From Cloeon dipterum (Eukaryota; Arthropoda; Insecta; Ephemeroptera; Baetidae), in NCBI RefSeq assembly GCF_949628265.1, contig NC_088790.1, positions 21,580,545 to 21,644,544 of the forward strand: 64,000 nt of DNA, written 5' to 3'. The notes below the pieces were generated by a model, which saw only the letters and a program-made list of their open reading frames with translations, was not told the origin of the DNA and made no database searches. This document shows positions 58,295 through 64,000 of this stretch, piece after piece. How positions within the stretch are numbered: position 1 is the stretch's first letter; the number at the start of each line of letters is the position of its first letter. The position numbers were made by a program, and so were the translations under genes.

Positions 58295-59284
58295 AGGCCC
58301 CCGGCAAGGTATGCGAGCACAGCATCAGGGGATGCTGCTTTTATCTGCAATTGTAGCAACAGTGATCCAGGTAAGGATCTTGAGGAATTCGTATCGAAGC
58401 CATCAATCCCGGTTTATGTATTGGTAAATGATAAATTCCGAAAAAGAGGCTAACAGAGTTGCAAAATTCCTTGGCTGCGCATCATCAAATTGGATGCGTA
58501 TCTCGCCATCTCAAACTACCTGCTTTTGCATTTTTCGCTCGATTTATTGTTCCATTCTTCGCATGATATCCTTATTAATTTGACTGATTGCTGCCTCTGC
58601 TCTGGGAAAAGATGTCCAAGAGGCAAAATTTTAAACCCTGGCGAAGAATTCGGAACAATCGAAGAATTAGGACCCCTTTGAAATGCTTGGAAGGCATGTT
58701 ACGCAAGAACCTAGCAGCAAACTCAATTACGGCGCGTCTTAGGAGCGTGAAAATGACCAGCTTTCGGTCAGCGTGCAGAATAGACAGAACGTGCTAAATG
58801 GAAGATTCGGGCAGAAAGTCGTAAAGCATCGGCGCAGATAAATCAAACAGCACGATTCGCCAGTGCCTGTCTATGGTACACACACGCGCTCGGATCACAT
58901 AAATAATTTCGCCAGTGCTGTTTCCCGTTATTTATTTTCCTGCGCCAATTTCCAACTTCTCTGCGGCCCCATCGCGCGCGCATCATCAAACACAATAATA
59001 TGTAATGATCGCTGTGTTTGCAGCACAACAACAAGAGATGGAGAAATAAGCGAGTCGGGGAGTCACGTCTGTCGGTCGCGACGAGCCGAGAGGTTATCTG
59101 CGCGTGGCCTAGGTCGGCCATGCCTGGGAATAAATATAAAAGGATGCGAAAAATGCACTTGATAGATGTATCGGCACCGATAAAAACAACGAACGGGCCA
59201 AAATTGTTATTAAAGATATTCGTTAGGGAGGAAACATCTCTGTTCGTTCTTTCTCTCTCTCTCGCTCATGACGAGATGATTTAA
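58295..59284 (+). CDS. Tentative two-exon small secreted protein (106 aa)
   Basis: Exon 1 starts after an acceptor-like cgcttttctcag. It has ATG at 58311 and encodes a signal-peptide-like start (MRAQHQGMLLLSAIVATVI), then ends at CAG|gtaagg (58370) in phase 0. The next good acceptor (gctgtgtttgcag) opens exon 59024-59284, which is in frame for 86 more residues to a stop. The mature part is short and strongly basic with several dibasic sites (HNNKRWRNKRVGE, YKRMRKM), as in peptide precursors. There is no homology that I know of. The second exon's later codons look like random AT-rich DNA, and the signal peptide could be chance. This is a working hypothesis only. Confidence 0.13.
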
Positions 59285-62200
59285 TGGAGGCAGTAATGAG
59301 ATGTTTGTGATATAACTGTATCATATTGGGAGAAAATCAAGCCAGCAGGCCCGGCGGAGGAAGCAAGATGCGATGAAGCCAACAAAAGTCTGCGCTTATC
59401 GCACACGACCAATCAAAATGGCCTAATTATCTTTTCATTATTTTACTTCACGACCGCCGCGTGGATCAATAAAAACGGTTTTTGTTTTGAAACTCAAAAT
59501 CGATGACCCGAAAAGTCTTTGAACCAAACTGTGATGAAGATTTATAGAATACGGTGAACAACAACATGAAATAAACCATATTACACAATTGATCGAGTAT
59601 TCCTATTTAGCAACTTGATGTAATGCAATAATACTATTTTTAGTATTTTTACAACACAATTGGCATTGGCAGTTGACGGAAATATCTAGATCAAAACGCA
59701 CGTCTTTACACATAAAAGGAAAAGATTAAGATTAGTGATAAAATGATTGAACATTTGACAAGAAATAAAAATACAGCCAGGAGGATTTATTTTTGGCTTA
59801 AAATGAGAAAAATTCCATCGCTGCAGATGGGGGAGTGATAATAGAAATTGTACCGACGGAAGTGGTGTGGGTTATTCCATTGCACAAATACAATAATAAA
59901 CGTGACAGGGTCGCATTGTGTGTGTCTGTTTGTTAAGGCCTTTTCCATTCCGTTTTCGGTGAAGCCGCATTGAAGTTTCAAAGAATTCTTGGGGAATTTC
60001 AGACCAAAGGGTATGCTGTCAATCTGTCAATTATCTTATTTGGGGCGACAGTCTTCATTTATGTGAGAGAACTAATAGATTCCTCAAAACCAGAGAGGCT
60101 GCCTACTTCCAGGTCTTTTCATTAAATTGAAAAAACTTCAAAATAATATAATTAAAACTAATAAGCATGTTCTTCCTTGACGCCAACGGAAAGTGTTTTG
60201 AATTGTGTGACATCATCATATGATGGAATTTAATGATGCTCTCAAGGATAAATTCAATTTAGACTGGCCCAATTTCTCTCCAAAGTTCGGAGACGCACTG
60301 CACGTTTGCTTCGCATGTAATCAATGCATCGCTTTGATTGACTCGTCTGTCGAATAAGAAGCGACTGAAATCGATTTGCCCGCGCAAGAGAGTGGCAGCG
60401 GCGGATCCTTGACTTGCATTTTTACGTTTCGCAACAGATGATGTGCTGGCTGGTGCTGAGCCGACGAGATTGTCGGCTGCCTTTGCCCGTGAATGCTGCT
60501 TATTTTATTCGATTTGCGTGCTCCTGGAAACACAATTTCATGCACAGAAGCCCCGGCGATCATAACAAAACAACCCAAGGCTACCCATCAATTTCGTTTT
60601 CTCCTTCACGGCCAGCGCAGCGAACGAGAGTAAAATAATAAAAAAAAAAAATATGAAATATAATTAGGAGGAAAAAAGAATACGTTCGTGAGAGATGCGT
60701 TTGGGGAAACTTAATATATTCCACGTGAGGGATTAATTATGAGGACGGCAGATGCATTTTTTTCCTCTGCAACAGATGAGCAGTGAATGAAATATAAAAA
60801 TTGTGCATGCACCGTCTGCCGCATGAAACACAATAAAAATATAAAACCGTTCGTGATGCACAAATAAACAATATTCAAGTGTGTTGCAACATATTGCAGC
60901 ACCTTTTTTTAATTTAATCCAACCGACTCATTTAAAAAAAAACTCCGTTGGCTTAAGCGCAGAGTAATTATGTTTAACTGTGGGAAACGTTTTTCAAACT
61001 TTAATTTCGCAACCTTTAAAACAAGCCATTTGGCGACTGACCACGCTCGCTGGCTCGCTCGCGTGAAAAGAAAACTATACAATCTCGAGAGCGAATCGCA
61101 AGCACACACATACTCACAGCGGGCGCAGAATAAATAAATTCCGCCTTATCAGCGTCTTATTCAATTGCACGCGTGTGAATTTTCACAATAGGGATGATTC
61201 AGAGGCATCAGATCTGTATCTTCCGCCGGGCGGCAGCGCGTTCCTATAAATTTTACTGCGTATTTATGCACCCTCGGTATACATAGGGAGAGCGACGCGC
61301 CCGTAATTATCTATGCTGATGCTTTATCCCCGATGCACCCCCGTGATCGGTCTGAATGGCACGCCAAATGAATCTCTGTCACAAAAACACGAGATAACTG
61401 CGATTTTGTGCGTTGACTTTTGCGACCCTGCCGTCGACAAATGAGCCGGAATAAGCTCTCAGGATTATTTCTGTGTCGTACGGAATTAACAGAGGATTGG
61501 AAAATGGAACGTAAATGTCCTCTACAGCGATGTGCTCATCAATCAGGGTTCAAAAGCTATGAATGAAGACTAATTAATCAGAGAAAATTACGTGTATTCT
61601 TGCCTCTGAAACTAGAATTACGACTGGACTGCTTTTTGTGCCCAAACACGTGATCTTAGTCGGTGTTCTAATTCAGAGAGAAGACTTTGGCTTAATAAAA
61701 TACATATTGTTTTAGACCGGATTAAAAACAAGAAATGCCAATATACAATATATACTTTTCTTAAAAGGATTAAAATTGTTATTTGTTCAGGGCGTAAAAA
61801 CATTTTTCTCTGTTCAGCCTGTGACTTTTAATCCTCACTTTGAAGATCTATAGTTAATATTTTTGGTTAAACGAAAATGTTTCTAAGTCAGCATTTTTAA
61901 ATCAGAGTCCCACAATTTTTGAAGAAGTGTTTGATATTAAATTAGTTCAGTTTGGGAGTGGATCATACGTCTAAGATTTTTTACTCAAAATTAACCTCAG
62001 CACATTTTATTCAACGGAACAGAAAACCGTAAGGAACGAAAACAAAGTCCAGCAGTCTCAACCACATAAACAAGTAATGCAATTCAAAACCAAAGCCACC
62101 TGTGACGCAATTCTACGAATATATAGCGAAACGACGTGCATGTCTGATGCCGCGGCTTTTCTCGCATACATTTTTTGACAAGTGAAGTCTATTTCAATAC

Positions 62201-64000
62201 ACGTCGTAGTCTCCTCTATTGGATCAGATTTCCAAACAGTACGACGAGTAATTAAAGCTGCGAGGAGAAGAAGCCCCTCTGGAAAGACGGCTGTAATTGG
62301 ATTTGCAATGATTCCTCGCGATCACGAGCCACTTTCTTTCACTCGCCGCAGATGAGATTCTTTTCAGCTTTTGTTATTGCGGAGAAAAGTATGCATGTGT
62401 GTACATATTGCTGTAATTAAATCGCGACTTTTAGAGCGGAGATTGAAGACCCACACGCATATTATATTCAAATCGGCTGGCGAGAGCGTGAAATTAAAAT
62501 TTTTGCGCAATACGCGGCAGCTGATCCGATTAAGTTTTGTCATTCGGTATGCAGGATTGTGCAAAACGTGAGAAAACAAGACATATGCTAGTTGGGAGCG
62601 AGAGAGAAACACAGGGCGCGATCCGATTCTCACACACACACCTTATATGCCAGAGAGAGACATTCAATCCTCTGAGTGAGAGAGAGCACTGCTCCATGAA
62701 TGTATAAAATAATTACAGTGGAGATGCGATTACGCTGACTGCTTATATGAAGTTGAGCGTGCTGGTTATTGGTATAAAATATACATTCAGGCTCGATTTG
62801 TTGGAATTAGCATAAGCGAATAAGTCGTGCATCAACTAGCACTTTCTAAAGAGCTTTTGCGCCGAGATAACGCCGAATGTGTCCGTGCTGCATGCATTTC
62901 ACACTTTTTAACCTCCATCGGAATTAATTATTAACTGGAAAATGCATTCTTCCTGCTTCGCAACGAGAAATAATCACGAATCTGGCAGATTTTCGAAAAA
63001 ATGCTTTTCAATGAATATTCATTTGAAACGCGTTTCTCCCGAAATGCGTACATCGCGGCGCTTGGGCAATCGCGTTTAATTTATTCCTCCTTCGCTCTTC
63101 GTGCGGCCGCTTACGAATCTATATAATTTTCAGCAGTCATCTCCAAATTGCGGCGCGCATCAGGGCAAATTTCTCTCCGTCGCGCACCGATATTTACATA
63201 AATGGACGGGACGCTCTCGCAGGTTGAAGAGGATTTGTGTTTGGAAACACTTTGCGGTGATGAGATGAGGTAATCTGCAGGGCATGTGGTTCCGAAGAGC
63301 AGCTTTCACCTTAACAAATCATATGTGTTTTTAATTCAGTCGAGAGCTCGTAAAGCTAGCTCAGATGCATCATCATTTTTCGTAATGGCCTTCAAGCAAA
63401 TAATAATAATACATTTTTCGCCTACAACGCACAACAATTGATGCAATTAAGATTTCGAAAGCCGCTGCGAGCTTTAATTATTAACCCTCACAAAATGTGA
63501 ACTGAAATATCATTTTTCAACTATAAACATGAAATAATCCATTTGGAGGAGTTAATTAAAAAAATAGATTATATCACATATTGTCTTCTTCCAGACGCGG
63601 AAATTAATTACTGGTTAAAGAGTGAACTAAATGATGGAGAAAAAATATCACACGTTCCCATAATGTACTGCGGCTGTTTCAGGTCTCATCTGCAATCTGC
63701 AGTGTTTTACCCTCAAAACAAATTCAGCAAACGGAATGCATCGGTTGCTGAAAACGTCTCACTAGTCACTACACTCGTTTTGTGTTTCTGAGCGCACAAA
63801 ATGTAAAGATAAACGAGTGACGAAACCTTGCCAAACCCGACACTCGTTACTCCCTGCGGTAACGAGAAGACAAACAATTGGGTCCTTTTATTTTGAGCAA
63901 TTTCAAAGAGTGCAATTATTCTCTTCATGCCATGAAAAAAAATCTTGAAAGTATTGTGCCTTCCAAATATTTTTTAAGTCCAAAGTTGAAAACTGGCTAC
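59285..64000. other. Gene desert, part 5 (to the window end)
   Basis: No supported gene. AT-rich sequence, short CT/GA and CA tracts (for example 62630-62641) and chance frames up to 91 codons. Confidence 0.5.

Noticed and set aside
24238..64000. CRISPR arrays, tRNA or rRNA genes, transposons
   Set aside because: I looked for regular direct repeats, tRNA B-box-like GTTCRANYC, rRNA-like blocks and transposase motifs and found none. This is eukaryotic DNA, so CRISPR is not expected.

Overview
This is animal nuclear DNA, most likely from an insect or another pancrustacean. The genes are split by GT-AG introns, many of them only about 47-60 nt long. AT-rich introns alternate with GC-richer exons. 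A facilitated trehalose/sugar transporter of the Tret1 type sits beside a metazoan-type histidine ammonia-lyase. The species cannot be fixed from the sequence. I see no bacterial features, no transposon ORFs and no tRNA or rRNA genes.

Layout. The left third (1-24.2 kb) is gene-dense. (1) 1-415 (+) holds the last two coding exons of an SLC41/MgtE-type Mg2+ transporter. (2) 766-3524 (-) is a complete seven-coding-exon sugar transporter, reconstructed as 484 aa. (3) 5532-11085 (+) is a complete 16-exon histidine ammonia-lyase of 676 aa with the Ala-Ser-Gly MIO triad. (4) 11.62-20.84 kb (+) is a complete FGD-family Rho guanine-exchange factor of 1170 aa (Pro-rich N-terminus, DH, PH, FYVE, PH), with an untranslated first exon and two small upstream ORFs. 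(5) 21844-24213 (-) is the single large coding exon of a PRRT3/4-like seven-membrane-segment protein with a signal peptide, a Pro/Thr-rich ectodomain and a cytoplasmic tail. In genes 2, 3 and 4 every junction is AG/GT and the summed exon lengths divide by three, so these models are strong.

Two gene pairs are tail-to-tail with almost touching or overlapping 3' ends: SLC41 with the sugar transporter, and FGD with PRRT-like. HAL and FGD are head-to-tail with about 300 bp between the HAL poly(A) signal and the FGD promoter. The genes do not form one pathway. They look like an ordinary arthropod neighbourhood: ion transport, sugar transport, histidine breakdown, Cdc42/Rac-type signalling and a cell-surface protein.

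The right two thirds (24.2-64 kb) form a roughly 40 kb stretch without any recognisable conserved protein gene. The PRRT-like coding exon begins at a 3' splice site (24237), so that gene's first exon(s) and promoter must lie further right. The desert may therefore be its first intron(s). In the same strand and order I find a zero-distance 3'/5' splice junction followed by a short exon (57229/57159, resembling a recursive-splicing exon), a weaker ratchet-like site (49567/49566) and a 64 nt exon with good splice sites (35111-35048). On the + strand there are a few isolated exon-like candidates (53479-53643; 58295-58370 with 59024-59284) and a TATA-type promoter candidate (52252). These are hypotheses needing RNA evidence. 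A long imperfect hairpin in a HAL intron (8247-8362) is a possible microRNA precursor or MITE.
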